DNA from: Proteobacteria bacterium SG_bin5
GTDB lineage: Bacteria; Pseudomonadota; Alphaproteobacteria; Sphingomonadales; Sphingomonadaceae
Reading direction: 5' to 3'
Assembly (NCBI GenBank): GCA_002083475.1
Contig: LWDI01000101.1
Coordinates: 820 to 12,856 of the forward strand
Length of the DNA stretch: 12,037 nt
A program made the translations under genes and the position numbers. The notes under the pieces are model-generated. The model ran no database searches. It was not told the DNA's origin and saw nothing but the letters and a program-made list of their open reading frames with translations. Each line of letters opens with the position of its first letter. Within the stretch, counting starts at the first letter, position 1. Below are positions 1 to 6,463 of the stretch, piece by piece.

Positions 1-206
1 GCGATCAGCGCCTGGACGAGCGGGTGGCGCGCGCTGTCGGCGGCGAAGAACAGATAGCGCGGCAACCGCCCCGCCTCGCGCGCTTCGGTGAGGATGCGCA
101 AGCCCTCGGCAAGGAACAGACCCTCCGCGCGGCGGTGGCGCTTCTCGCGCAGCAGCCGCACGCGCTTGACGAGCGGATTGGAATAAGCGGTGATCAGGCG
201 GGGCAT
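1..206 (-). CDS. SpoU/TrmH-family RNA methyltransferase, N-terminal part (cut by window edge)
   Basis: Only the first 68 codons are present; the gene continues past the left edge. The translation starts MPRLITAYSNPLVKRVRLL and continues through an EGLFLAEGLRILTEA stretch. This is the typical opening of SpoU/TrmH-type 2'-O-ribose methyltransferases, whose N-terminal substrate-binding domain precedes a knotted SAM-binding domain (not visible here). Family members modify rRNA or tRNA in the cytoplasm; the exact target cannot be told from this fragment. The start is well supported: a GGGAGG ribosome binding site lies about six bases upstream of the ATG. The gene is 98 bases beyond ptsH on the same strand, so it could be read through from that operon or have its own promoter. 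The family call is fairly sure, the specific function is not. Confidence 0.8.
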   Translation of the reverse strand, partial: MPRLITAYSNPLVKRVRLLREKRHRRAEGLFLAEGLRILTEAREAGRLPRYLFFAADSARHPLVQALI

Positions 207-239
207 ATCACGCCTCCCGCGGCGAACGGACGGGGGGGG

Positions 240-260
240 ACCTCGGACCAAGTCCGCGGT
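240..260 (-). other. Short stem-loop between ptsH and the RNA methyltransferase gene
   Basis: Bases 240-248 and 252-260 pair as eight base pairs with one mismatch (243/257) around a CAA loop. It lies in the 98-base gap after the ptsH stop codon. No run of T follows it on the minus strand, so it does not fit a classical intrinsic terminator. It could slow or process the transcript. A run of eight G (232-239) directly abuts it. Confidence 0.3.
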
Positions 261-304
261 GACGGGGCGCGCGGGAGAGGTTGGGCACGACCGGGACTCG
301 CCCC

Positions 305-577
305 TCATTCCTCGCCGAACTTGGCCTCGACCAGCGCCGCGAGCGCGGCGATCGCCTCGGCGGCGCCGGCGCCCTCGGCGCGGATCGTGATCGTGTCGCC
401 CATCGCCGCGCCCAGCATCATCAGCCCCATGATCGAGCGCGCGGTCACCGCCTGGCCGTCCTTTTCGACCATCACCTCGCACGGCAGAGTCGCGGCGAGC
501 GTGACGAACTTGGCGCTCGCCCGCGCGTGCAGCCCGCGCCGGTTGGTGATCGCGACCGTGCGCGCGACCCCGCTCAC
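305..577 (-). CDS. ptsH: HPr phosphocarrier protein
   Basis: HPr is the small cytoplasmic phosphocarrier that takes phosphate from enzyme I on a histidine and passes it to EIIA proteins. The 90-residue product has the usual length. The active-site motif is clear (NRRGLHARASAKF, His17), and so is the regulatory serine motif (ARSIMGLMMLGA, Ser48), the site phosphorylated by HPr kinase. Both sites being intact fits the hprK gene in the same operon. The start codon is GTG, ten bases after the EIIA stop codon; only a weak GC-rich ribosome site precedes it, so translation is probably coupled to the upstream gene. In this phylum such HPr proteins normally serve regulation (nitrogen-type PTS) and not sugar import. 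There is no permease gene nearby. Confidence 0.95.
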   Translation of the reverse strand: MSGVARTVAITNRRGLHARASAKFVTLAATLPCEVMVEKDGQAVTARSIMGLMMLGAAMGDTITIRAEGAGAAEAIAALAALVEAKFGEE

Positions 578-587
578 GCCCGCGCGC

Positions 588-995
588 TCACGCCGTCGCC
601 GCGCCCAGCACCTCGGAGGCGACCGAGATATATTTGCGCCCCGCCTCGCGCGCGGCGGCGACCGCCTCGGTCACTTCGAGCGCCTGGCGCGCGCCCGCCA
701 GGCGGATGAGCATCGGCAGATTGATCCCCGCGATCACCTCGATCCGCCCCGGCGCCATCAGCGAAATCGCCAGGTTGGACGGGGTGCCGCCGAACAAATC
801 GGTGAGCACGATCACCCCGGCGCCCTGGTCGACTTCGGCGATCGCCGCGGCGATATCGGCGCGGCGGCTTTCCATGTCGTCCTCGGGGCCGATCGAGATC
901 GCCGCGACTCGCTCTTGGCGGCCGACGACATGTTCCATCGCGGTCACGAATTCCTGGGCCAGCCGGCCATGCGTCACCAGAACCAGCCCAATCAT
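588..995 (-). CDS. PTS EIIA component, mannose (EIIA-Man) family
   Basis: The 135-residue protein opens with MIGLVLVTHGRLAQEF, where His9 is the predicted phosphorylation site of the EIIA-Man fold. It keeps the conserved TDLFGGTPSN segment (residues 65-74). It would accept phosphate from HPr in the cytoplasm. No EIIB, EIIC or EIID gene lies nearby, so a signalling role is likelier than sugar transport; such stand-alone EIIA-Man proteins are usual in alphaproteobacterial hprK-ptsH clusters, where they are often called manX or ptsA. I chose the ATG at 995 because family members begin at the MIGLVLVTHG strand. An in-frame ATG at 1028 would add eleven residues and overlap the end of rapZ by 11 bases; neither start has a strong ribosome site. 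The gap to rapZ is 22 bases and to ptsH 10 bases. Confidence 0.92.
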   Translation of the reverse strand: MIGLVLVTHGRLAQEFVTAMEHVVGRQERVAAISIGPEDDMESRRADIAAAIAEVDQGAGVIVLTDLFGGTPSNLAISLMAPGRIEVIAGINLPMLIRLAGARQALEVTEAVAAAREAGRKYISVASEVLGAATA

Positions 996-1017
996 TTGAA
1001 TATGGCCACTTTTACCA

Positions 1018-1959
1018 TCAATCTCCATGGCGCGACCGGGCCTGGGCGTCGGACGGCGCGCCTTCCAGCGCGTCTTGTGGCGCCGCGCCCAAATCGCGGT
1101 GGTTGACCGTGGGCGAAAATCCGCGCGCGCGCAACAGGCTGGCGGTGCGCTCCGCGACATGGACCGAGCGATGCCGCCCGCCGGTGCAGCCGAAAGCGAT
1201 CGTCACATAGCTTTTGCCCTCCGCCCGGTAGCGCGGCAGCAGCGTGAGCAGCAGCGTGTCGATCGCCGCCATCGCCTCGCCATAAGCGGGGTCGCCCTTC
1301 ACATAATCGGCGACCGGCGGGTCGAGCCCGGTGCCGGGGCGCAAGTCGGGCACCCAATGCGGGTTGCGCAGGAAGCGCATGTCGAGCACCAGATCGGCGC
1401 CGCGCGGAATGCCGCGCGCGAAGCCGAACGACATCACCGACAGCGTCGGCTCGGTGGTGCCGAGCGCGCCGAAGGTCTCGCGGATCTGCGCGGCGAGTTC
1501 GTTGGCGGTGAGGCTGGTGGTGTCGATCAGCCGGTTCGACCAGCTGCGCAGCGGCGCGAGCAGCGTGCGTTCCTGGATGATGCCGTCCGCCGCCGGGCGA
1601 TCGAGCGCGAGCGGATGGCGCCGCCGCGTCTGCGAATAGCGCCGTTCGAGCTCGCCGTTCGCGCAATCGAGGAACAAGGTGCCGATCGGCCGGATCTCGG
1701 GCGCGCGCAAGGCGTCGATGCGGTTGATTAGCCGTTCGGGGTCGAAATCGCGGGTCTGCACGCCGATGCCGATCGCGAGCGGCCGATCGCCCTCGTCGCC
1801 GCCCGGCCCGTTTGCGAGCAGCCGGTCGATCAGCCGCAGCGGGAAATTGTCGATCACTTCCCAGCCCATGTCCTCGAGCGTGTTGAGCACGGTCGATTTG
1901 CCCGCGCCCGACATGCCGGTGACGATGAGCACGCTTTTGGCGTTGGCGGCGTCCGTCAT
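1018..1959 (-). CDS. rapZ: RapZ-type nucleotide-binding protein (YvcJ/YhbJ family)
   Basis: The 313-residue protein has a Walker A motif near the N-terminus (GMSGAGKST, residues 15-23), a LFLDCANGELERRY segment (95-108), and the family's C-terminal signatures SFGFARGIPRGADLVLDMRF (177-196) and FGCTGGRHRSV (256-266). In enterobacteria RapZ binds small RNAs that control glucosamine-6-phosphate synthase; in Bacillus YvcJ affects competence. In alphaproteobacteria the RNA partners are not established, so the role here is inferred from the family only. The start codon overlaps the hprK stop by four bases (ATGA), with GAGG six bases upstream, which argues for translational coupling. About 23 residues after the conserved domain form a low-complexity polar tail. 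Clustering with HPr and HprK suggests it works with the PTS. Confidence 0.93.
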   Translation of the reverse strand: MTDAANAKSVLIVTGMSGAGKSTVLNTLEDMGWEVIDNFPLRLIDRLLANGPGGDEGDRPLAIGIGVQTRDFDPERLINRIDALRAPEIRPIGTLFLDCANGELERRYSQTRRRHPLALDRPAADGIIQERTLLAPLRSWSNRLIDTTSLTANELAAQIRETFGALGTTEPTLSVMSFGFARGIPRGADLVLDMRFLRNPHWVPDLRPGTGLDPPVADYVKGDPAYGEAMAAIDTLLLTLLPRYRAEGKSYVTIAFGCTGGRHRSVHVAERTASLLRARGFSPTVNHRDLGAAPQDALEGAPSDAQARSRHGD

Positions 1960-2378
1960 CGCGACCTCAGCGCGAGTTCGACCTTGATCGGGGCGGAGGC
2001 ATAATGGCCCTCGACCGCGATCACCGGGACGTCGATCCCGCAAATCCGCCGGGGCGGCGAGGGCGGCGGCATTCGTTCGACATCGTCGGCGAGCTCGACG
2101 AGCAGCGCGACCGGCACCCGCGCGATATGCGGCATGGCGACGATGCCGACCCCGCGCACCTCGATCCGCCCGGCGATCGTCGCGGGCGGGCTCGCGAGCA
2201 AACGCCCGGCGTCGCGCAGGAGCAAGGTATAATCATCGCTCACCAGCCGCGCGCCACGATCGATGAGGCGGAGCGCGAGATCGGATTTGCCCGCGCCCGA
2301 GCGCCCCTCGATCAGCACCGCCTGGTCGCCGATCGCGACGCACGAGGCGTGGAGCGTCTCCGACGACAGAGAAGTCAT
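1956..2378 (-). CDS. hprK: HPr kinase, short alphaproteobacterial form
   Basis: HprK phosphorylates HPr on its regulatory serine, lowering its activity in the phosphate relay. The 140-residue product corresponds to the C-terminal catalytic domain only; the N-terminal domain of the roughly 310-residue Gram-positive enzymes is absent, which is normal in this class. Visible motifs are Walker A (GRSGAGKSDLALRLID, residues 25-40), the acidic SDDYTLL segment (47-53) and the HprK signature EVRGVGI (73-79). The ATG at 2378 is preceded by a strong GGGGGAAAAGG ribosome site; an upstream in-frame ATG at 2432 lies inside chvG and is rejected. It starts 13 bases after chvG and overlaps rapZ by four bases. 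Whether this short form keeps phosphatase activity cannot be read from the sequence. Confidence 0.94.
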   Translation of the reverse strand: MTSLSSETLHASCVAIGDQAVLIEGRSGAGKSDLALRLIDRGARLVSDDYTLLLRDAGRLLASPPATIAGRIEVRGVGIVAMPHIARVPVALLVELADDVERMPPPSPPRRICGIDVPVIAVEGHYASAPIKVELALRSR

Positions 2379-2391
2379 CCTTTTCCCCCTG

Positions 2392-3939
2392 CTAACCGGC
2401 GAGCGGCAGCGACACGACGAAACGCGCCCCACTCAACCGATCGTCGCGCGATTCGACCGCGATGCCGCCCTGATGCCCATCGATGATCGTGCGCGCAATG
2501 GCGAGGCCGAGCCCCGAATGTTTGCCGAACGCCTCGCCGCCGGGGCGCACCGAATGGAAGCGGCGGAAAATCGCCTCGCGCGCGTCCTCGGGCACGCCCG
2601 GGCCTTCGTCCTCGACGCTGACGATCACTTCGCCCTCGCCGGCTTCGAGCGCGAGCACGATCAGGCCGCCATCGGGGGAGAAGGAAATGGCGTTGTCGAT
2701 CAGATTGTCGAACACGCGCTCGAGCCGGATCGGCTCGCCGAGCACCGTCGCCGGGCCGCGCCCCGGATCGAGGCGCAGCCGCACCCCGCGCTCGATCCCG
2801 CGCGCGGCGCGCCCGGCGACCATCGCCGCGATCAGCGCGCGCAGATCGATCTGCTCGAACTTGGCGCGGCTGAGCTGCGCGTCGAGCCGCGAGGCTTCCG
2901 AAATATCGGTGATCAACCGATCGAGCCGCAGCACGTCGTCGCGCATCACCGCGAGCAATTGGTCGCGCAAGGCCGGGTCGGCGATCCGTCCGAGCCCCTC
3001 GATCGCCGAGCGGAGCGAAGCGAGCGGGTTCTTCAGCTCGTGCGTCACATCGGCGGCGAAGGCCTCGGTCGCGTCGATCCGCGCGCGCAGCGCCTGGCTC
3101 ATGTCGGAGACGGCGCGGGCGAGGCTGCCGATCTCGTCGCGGCGATAGGGCAGGCGGGGGACGACGACTTCGCGCGCGCGCCCGCGCCGCACGCGGATCG
3201 CCGCGCGCGCCAGCCGGCGCAGCGGCCCGACGATGGTGCGCGCGAGAAACAGCGAGAGATAGACCGAGACCAAGGTCGTCGCCGCCAGCACCAGCGACAG
3301 GCGGAAGCGTTCGAGCCGCACCGTCTGGGTGATGTCGCGCGCGTTGACCGCGCTCATCACCACCATGCCCGGCGCGACGCGCGCGGCGGCGGTGATGACG
3401 GGCGTGCGATCGGGCGCGCGCCACACGCTGCTGCTCGGCCGACCGGCGCTGGCGGCGAGCACGTCGGGCCAGGCTTGGCCGGGCTTGCGCTCGCGGTAGA
3501 GCGGGGCGCGCTCGGCGCCGACCACGGTGTCGATCAGCGCGTCGAGGAACCGCCCCGCCGCTTGGCCGCGACTTTCGGTGCTCGGGTCGATGAGCACGAA
3601 GTTGCGCAGGCCCATCGCGCGCGTGTCGAGCGTTTCGCGCGCGCTCTCGAACAGCCGTAGCCGGGTGCCGGTGTCGCGCGCCAGATCGAGCGCGAGGGCG
3701 GGCCGTTCGGCGGGCTCGACCGCGGCGAGCGCGGCGGCGATCAGCCGCGCCTCGCGCGTCGCCTGCGCGACCCGCCCATCGACGATGCGGCTGCGATAGC
3801 TGTCGAGATAGAAAAACCCGCCCGCGAGCAGCGCCAGCGCGAAGATATTGACCGCGAGAATGCGCGAGGTGAGCGAGACTCGGCCGGACCAATTGAGTCC
3901 CGGCTCGGCCTCAATCCTCCGAGAAGCGGTAACCGGCAC
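2392..3939 (-). CDS. chvG: Sensor histidine kinase ChvG (BvrS/ExoS type)
   Basis: This is an inner-membrane sensor kinase, the partner of ChvI. In the 515-residue product, TM1 spans about residues 27-45, a periplasmic sensor region follows to about 212, TM2 covers about 214-238, then a HAMP linker. The dimerisation/phosphoacceptor motif is FAADVTHELKNPLASLRSA with His300. The N box is FDNLIDNA (Asn412, Asn416), G1 is DEGPG (Asp444) and G2 is HSGLGLAIAR (from 474). In relatives it controls envelope, acid-stress and host-interaction genes. The start is uncertain: between the chvI stop and TM1 there is no ATG, GTG or TTG in frame. The nearest standard codon is a GTG at 3939 giving MPVTASRRIEAEPG and overlapping chvI by 29 bases; I used it. 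A non-standard start nearer the good GGAGG at 3916-3920 is possible. Confidence 0.93.
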   Translation of the reverse strand: MPVTASRRIEAEPGLNWSGRVSLTSRILAVNIFALALLAGGFFYLDSYRSRIVDGRVAQATREARLIAAALAAVEPAERPALALDLARDTGTRLRLFESARETLDTRAMGLRNFVLIDPSTESRGQAAGRFLDALIDTVVGAERAPLYRERKPGQAWPDVLAASAGRPSSSVWRAPDRTPVITAAARVAPGMVVMSAVNARDITQTVRLERFRLSLVLAATTLVSVYLSLFLARTIVGPLRRLARAAIRVRRGRAREVVVPRLPYRRDEIGSLARAVSDMSQALRARIDATEAFAADVTHELKNPLASLRSAIEGLGRIADPALRDQLLAVMRDDVLRLDRLITDISEASRLDAQLSRAKFEQIDLRALIAAMVAGRAARGIERGVRLRLDPGRGPATVLGEPIRLERVFDNLIDNAISFSPDGGLIVLALEAGEGEVIVSVEDEGPGVPEDAREAIFRRFHSVRPGGEAFGKHSGLGLAIARTIIDGHQGGIAVESRDDRLSGARFVVSLPLAG

Positions 3940-4621
3940 CGTAAAGCGTCTCGATCGCGTCGAACTCGGGGTCCACTTGGCGGAATTTGCGGCGCACGCG
4001 CTTGATATGGCTGTCGATGGTGCGGTCGTCGACGTAAATATCGTCCTGATAGGCCGCATCCATCAGCTGGTTGCGGTTCTTCACGATCCCCGGCCGCTGC
4101 GCGAGCGCCTCCAGGATCAGGAATTCGGTGACGGTGAGCGTCACCGGCTGGCCGCCCCACAGCACCTTGTGGCGCGCGGGGTCCATGGTCAGCCGCCCGC
4201 GCTCGAGGATTTCGGGCGGCGGCTCGGGGGTTTCGCCGGGCGGGGGCGGGGTCGCGAGTTCGGTGCGGCGCAGAATCGCGCGGATGCGCGCGATCAGCAG
4301 CCGCTGCGAGAAGGGCTTGGCGATATAATCGTCCGCGCCCATCGCCAGGCCCAGCGCCTCGTCCAGCTCATCGTCCTTGCTGGTGAGGAAAATCACCGGC
4401 AGCGCCGATTTCTCGCGCAGGCGGCGGAGCAGTTCGAGCCCGTCCATGCGCGGCATCTTGATGTCGAAGATCGCGAGATCGGGGGGATTTTCGGTCAGCG
4501 CTTTGAGCGCGGTTTCGCCGTCCGAATAGACGCGCGTCAGAAAACCTTCGGCCTGTAGCGCGATCGACACGGAGGTGAGGATATTGCGATCGTCATCGAC
4601 CAGCGCGATCGAAGCTGTCAT
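3911..4621 (-). CDS. chvI: Response regulator ChvI (OmpR/PhoB family)
   Basis: This 236-residue cytoplasmic transcription regulator has an N-terminal receiver domain with the acidic pocket VDDD (residues 8-11), phosphoacceptor Asp53 (FDIKMPRMDG), Thr80 and Lys102 (AKPF). A proline-rich linker (around 125-138, TPPPPGETPEPPPE) joins it to a C-terminal winged helix whose recognition part reads DRTIDSHIKRVRRKF and which ends GAGYRFSED. It is first in the operon, directly before its kinase chvG. The ATG at 4621 gives the normal MTASIALVDDD start, with a modest AAGGAAG ribosome site about 10 bases upstream; the 24-residue upstream extension is not family-like. In relatives ChvI activates its own operon and envelope functions. 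It is divergent from pckA, as in other alphaproteobacteria. Confidence 0.95.
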   Translation of the reverse strand: MTASIALVDDDRNILTSVSIALQAEGFLTRVYSDGETALKALTENPPDLAIFDIKMPRMDGLELLRRLREKSALPVIFLTSKDDELDEALGLAMGADDYIAKPFSQRLLIARIRAILRRTELATPPPPGETPEPPPEILERGRLTMDPARHKVLWGGQPVTLTVTEFLILEALAQRPGIVKNRNQLMDAAYQDDIYVDDRTIDSHIKRVRRKFRQVDPEFDAIETLYGAGYRFSED

Positions 4622-4664
4622 CCCGGGCTTGCTTCCTTGTTCGCTTGTTGCCGCCGCGCCCCCA

Positions 4665-4693
4665 TCGCTAGGCCAAAGCCGCGCCCGGCTCAA
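4665..4693 (-). promoter_or_regulatory. chvI: Possible chvI operon promoter (weak match)
   Basis: Reading on the minus strand, TTGAGC (4693-4688) is followed after 17 bases by TAGCGA (4670-4665). The first box is a good -35 match, the second matches the -10 consensus poorly. It lies 44-72 bases upstream of the chvI start. Alphaproteobacterial -10 elements are often degenerate, so this is only a candidate. Confidence 0.25.
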
Positions 4694-4715
4694 CCGTCGT
4701 GCCGCCGCGCCCGAT

Positions 4716-4744
4716 TTGACCGCGCCGGGCGGCGGCGATATGCG
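4716..4744 (+). promoter_or_regulatory. pckA: Candidate pckA promoter
   Basis: TTGACC at 4716-4721 is a near-consensus -35 box. With a 17-base spacer the -10 would be TATGCG (4739-4744), with alternatives shifted by one or two bases (ATATGC, GATATG). This would place transcription start near 4750, just before the 12-base palindrome at 4754. It is a pattern match only. Confidence 0.4.
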
Positions 4745-4753
4745 CCGAGTCGA

Positions 4754-4765
4754 GCATACGTATGC
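4754..4765. promoter_or_regulatory. pckA: Perfect 12-base palindrome, candidate operator for pckA
   Basis: GCATACGTATGC reads the same on both strands. It lies 35 bases upstream of the pckA GTG and directly after the candidate promoter, where a bound repressor would block transcription start. The central CG with symmetric flanks resembles LacI-family operators. pckA of Sinorhizobium is known to be controlled by a LacI-family regulator (PckR), but no such gene is in this window and I cannot say that this site is the same motif. Confidence 0.45.
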
Positions 4766-4787
4766 ACCGCGTTTGGGGCGGGGGTTT

Positions 4788-4795
4788 GGGAGAGG
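4788..4795 (+). promoter_or_regulatory. pckA: Strong ribosome binding site fixing the pckA start
   Basis: GGGAGAGG ends five bases before the GTG at 4801. It decides in favour of that GTG over the in-frame ATG at 4763-region (4762), which has no ribosome site and falls inside the palindrome. Confidence 0.75.
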
Positions 4796-4800
4796 AAAAA

Positions 4801-6414
4801 GTGAGCGAGCGTATCCCGCTTAAGGGTCTCGACGCGCAGGGTTTCAAGACGAACGCGCGGCTCCATTGGAATTTGTTGACGCCGGCGCTGGTCGAACAGG
4901 CGGTGCTGCGCGGCGAGGGCCGGCTGGCGGCGGACGGCCCCTTGGTGGTCGAGACCGGCCCGCACACCGGCCGCAGCGCGCAGGACAAGTTCATGGTCCG
5001 CGACGCCGAGACCGAGAACAGCATCTGGTGGGGCAAATCGAACAAGCCGATGGACCCGGCGCATTTCGCCGCGCTCAAGGCCGATTTCCTGAGCGCGCTC
5101 GCCGAGAAAGAGACGCTGTTCGTCCAAGATCTTTACGGCGGCTCGCAGCCCGAGCACCGGGTGAACGTGCGCGTGATCAACGAACTCGCCTGGCACAATC
5201 TGTTCATCCGCACGTTGCTGGTGCGCCCGGCGGCGGATGAACTGCGCGATTTCGCGCCCGATTTCACGATCATCGATCTGCCGAGCTTCCGCGCCGATCC
5301 CGCGCGCCACGGATGCCGTAGCGAAACGGTGATCGCGGTGAGCATCACCGACAAGCTGATCCTGATCGGCGGCACCAAATATGCCGGCGAAATGAAGAAA
5401 TCGGTGTTCGGCCTGCTCAATTATCTGCTGCCGCAAAAGGGCATCATGCCGATGCACTGCTCGGCCAATATCGGCCCCAAGGGCGACACCGCCGTGTTCT
5501 TCGGCCTTTCGGGCACCGGCAAGACGACGCTTTCGGCGGACGCCAGCCGCACGCTGATCGGCGACGACGAGCATGGCTGGTCGGATACCGCCGTGTTCAA
5601 TTTCGAAGGCGGCTGCTACGCCAAGATGATCCGGCTCTCGGCCGAGGCCGAGCCCGAGATCTTCGCGACCACCAAGCGCTTCGGCACGATCCTCGAAAAC
5701 GTGGTGATCGACGCGGAGACGCGCGCGCTCGATCTGAACGACAACCGCCTCGCCGAGAACACGCGCGGCGCTTATCCGATCGATTTCATCCCCAATGCCT
5801 CGGCCGAGAATATGGGGCCGGTGCCGCGCAACATCGTGATGCTCACCGCCGATGCCTTTGGCGTGCTGCCGCCGATCGCCAAGCTCACCCCCGATCAGGC
5901 GATGTATCACTTCCTCTCGGGCTATACCGCCAAGGTCGCGGGCACCGAAATCGGCGTCACCGAGCCCGAGGCGACCTTCTCCACTTGCTTCGGCGCGCCC
6001 TTCATGCCGCGCCACCCGAGCGTTTATGGCAATTTGCTCAAGGAGCGGATCGCGCGTGGCCATGTCGATTGCTGGCTGGTCAATACCGGTTGGACCGGCG
6101 GCAAATATGGCGTCGGCCACCGCATGCCGATCAAGGCAACGCGCGCGCTCTTGAACGCGGCGCTCGACGGCAGCCTGAACGACGCAGAATTCCGCACCGA
6201 TCCCAATTTCGGCTTCAAGGTGCCGGTGTCGGTGCCTGGGGTCGACGCGGCGATCCTCGACCCGCGCGAAACCTGGGCCGACAAGGCCGACTACGACGCG
6301 ACCGCCGCCAAGCTCGTCGATCTGTTCAACGAGAATTTCGCGCAATTCGCCGAGCATGTCGACGAGGGCGTGCGCCAATGCGCGCCTTGCGTGCCGCAAG
6401 CCGAAAACGCCTAA
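4801..6414 (+). CDS. pckA: Phosphoenolpyruvate carboxykinase (ATP)
   Basis: PckA converts oxaloacetate and ATP to PEP, ADP and CO2, the entry step of gluconeogenesis, in the cytoplasm. The 537-residue product has the normal length of ATP-type enzymes. Recognisable parts are the substrate-binding ETGPHTGRSAQDKF (residues 51-64, Arg58), the GTKYAGEMKKS metal/substrate segment (191-201), PMHCSAN with metal-ligand His219, the kinase P-loop GLSGTGKTT (235-243), the acidic GDDEHGW (254-260) and ENTRGAYPI. The GTG start gives MSERIPLKGLDAQGF, a family-like N-terminus, and has a strong ribosome site. It is divergent from chvI, a conserved arrangement in alphaproteobacteria that ties PEP supply to the PTS regulators. 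No classical terminator follows; instead there are alternative hairpins. Confidence 0.97.
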   Translation: MSERIPLKGLDAQGFKTNARLHWNLLTPALVEQAVLRGEGRLAADGPLVVETGPHTGRSAQDKFMVRDAETENSIWWGKSNKPMDPAHFAALKADFLSALAEKETLFVQDLYGGSQPEHRVNVRVINELAWHNLFIRTLLVRPAADELRDFAPDFTIIDLPSFRADPARHGCRSETVIAVSITDKLILIGGTKYAGEMKKSVFGLLNYLLPQKGIMPMHCSANIGPKGDTAVFFGLSGTGKTTLSADASRTLIGDDEHGWSDTAVFNFEGGCYAKMIRLSAEAEPEIFATTKRFGTILENVVIDAETRALDLNDNRLAENTRGAYPIDFIPNASAENMGPVPRNIVMLTADAFGVLPPIAKLTPDQAMYHFLSGYTAKVAGTEIGVTEPEATFSTCFGAPFMPRHPSVYGNLLKERIARGHVDCWLVNTGWTGGKYGVGHRMPIKATRALLNAALDGSLNDAEFRTDPNFGFKVPVSVPGVDAAILDPRETWADKADYDATAAKLVDLFNENFAQFAEHVDEGVRQCAPCVPQAENA

Positions 6415-6463
6415 AGGCCTGAACGATCGATCGTCGGGCCTCCCCCCAAGGAAGCCCGACGAT
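6415..6463 (+). promoter_or_regulatory. Mutually exclusive hairpins between pckA and the next gene
   Basis: Two stems share bases. Hairpin A pairs 6415-6422 with 6434-6441 (eight pairs, one G-U, 11-base loop) starting right after the pckA stop. Hairpin B pairs 6430-6439 with 6454-6463 (ten perfect pairs, 14-base loop). B places the ribosome site AAGGAAG mostly in its loop and the A and U of the start codon at 6462 in its stem. Only one can form at a time. The overlapping ACGATCGATCGT (6423-6434) is itself palindromic. No T-run follows, so it is not an ordinary terminator. A role in tuning translation or readthrough is inference. Confidence 0.45.

Noticed and set aside
1960..2043. Extended rapZ start at 2043
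   Set aside because: The extra 28 residues lie inside hprK and are Arg-rich; the ATG at 1959 has a ribosome site and the usual ATGA overlap.
2263..3660. 465-codon open frame antisense to chvG and hprK
   Set aside because: The opposite strand encodes all kinase motifs in order; the antisense product is Arg/His-rich without any recognisable motif.
4762..4800. Upstream ATG start for pckA adding 13 residues
   Set aside because: No ribosome site before it, it lies inside the palindrome, and the extension (Gly-rich) is unlike PckA N-termini. The GTG at 4801 has GGGAGAGG five bases upstream.
4690..6399. 569-codon open frame antisense to pckA
   Set aside because: Residue composition (Arg, His, Gly, Asp repeats) and full overlap with an unmistakable pckA show it is a GC-driven shadow.
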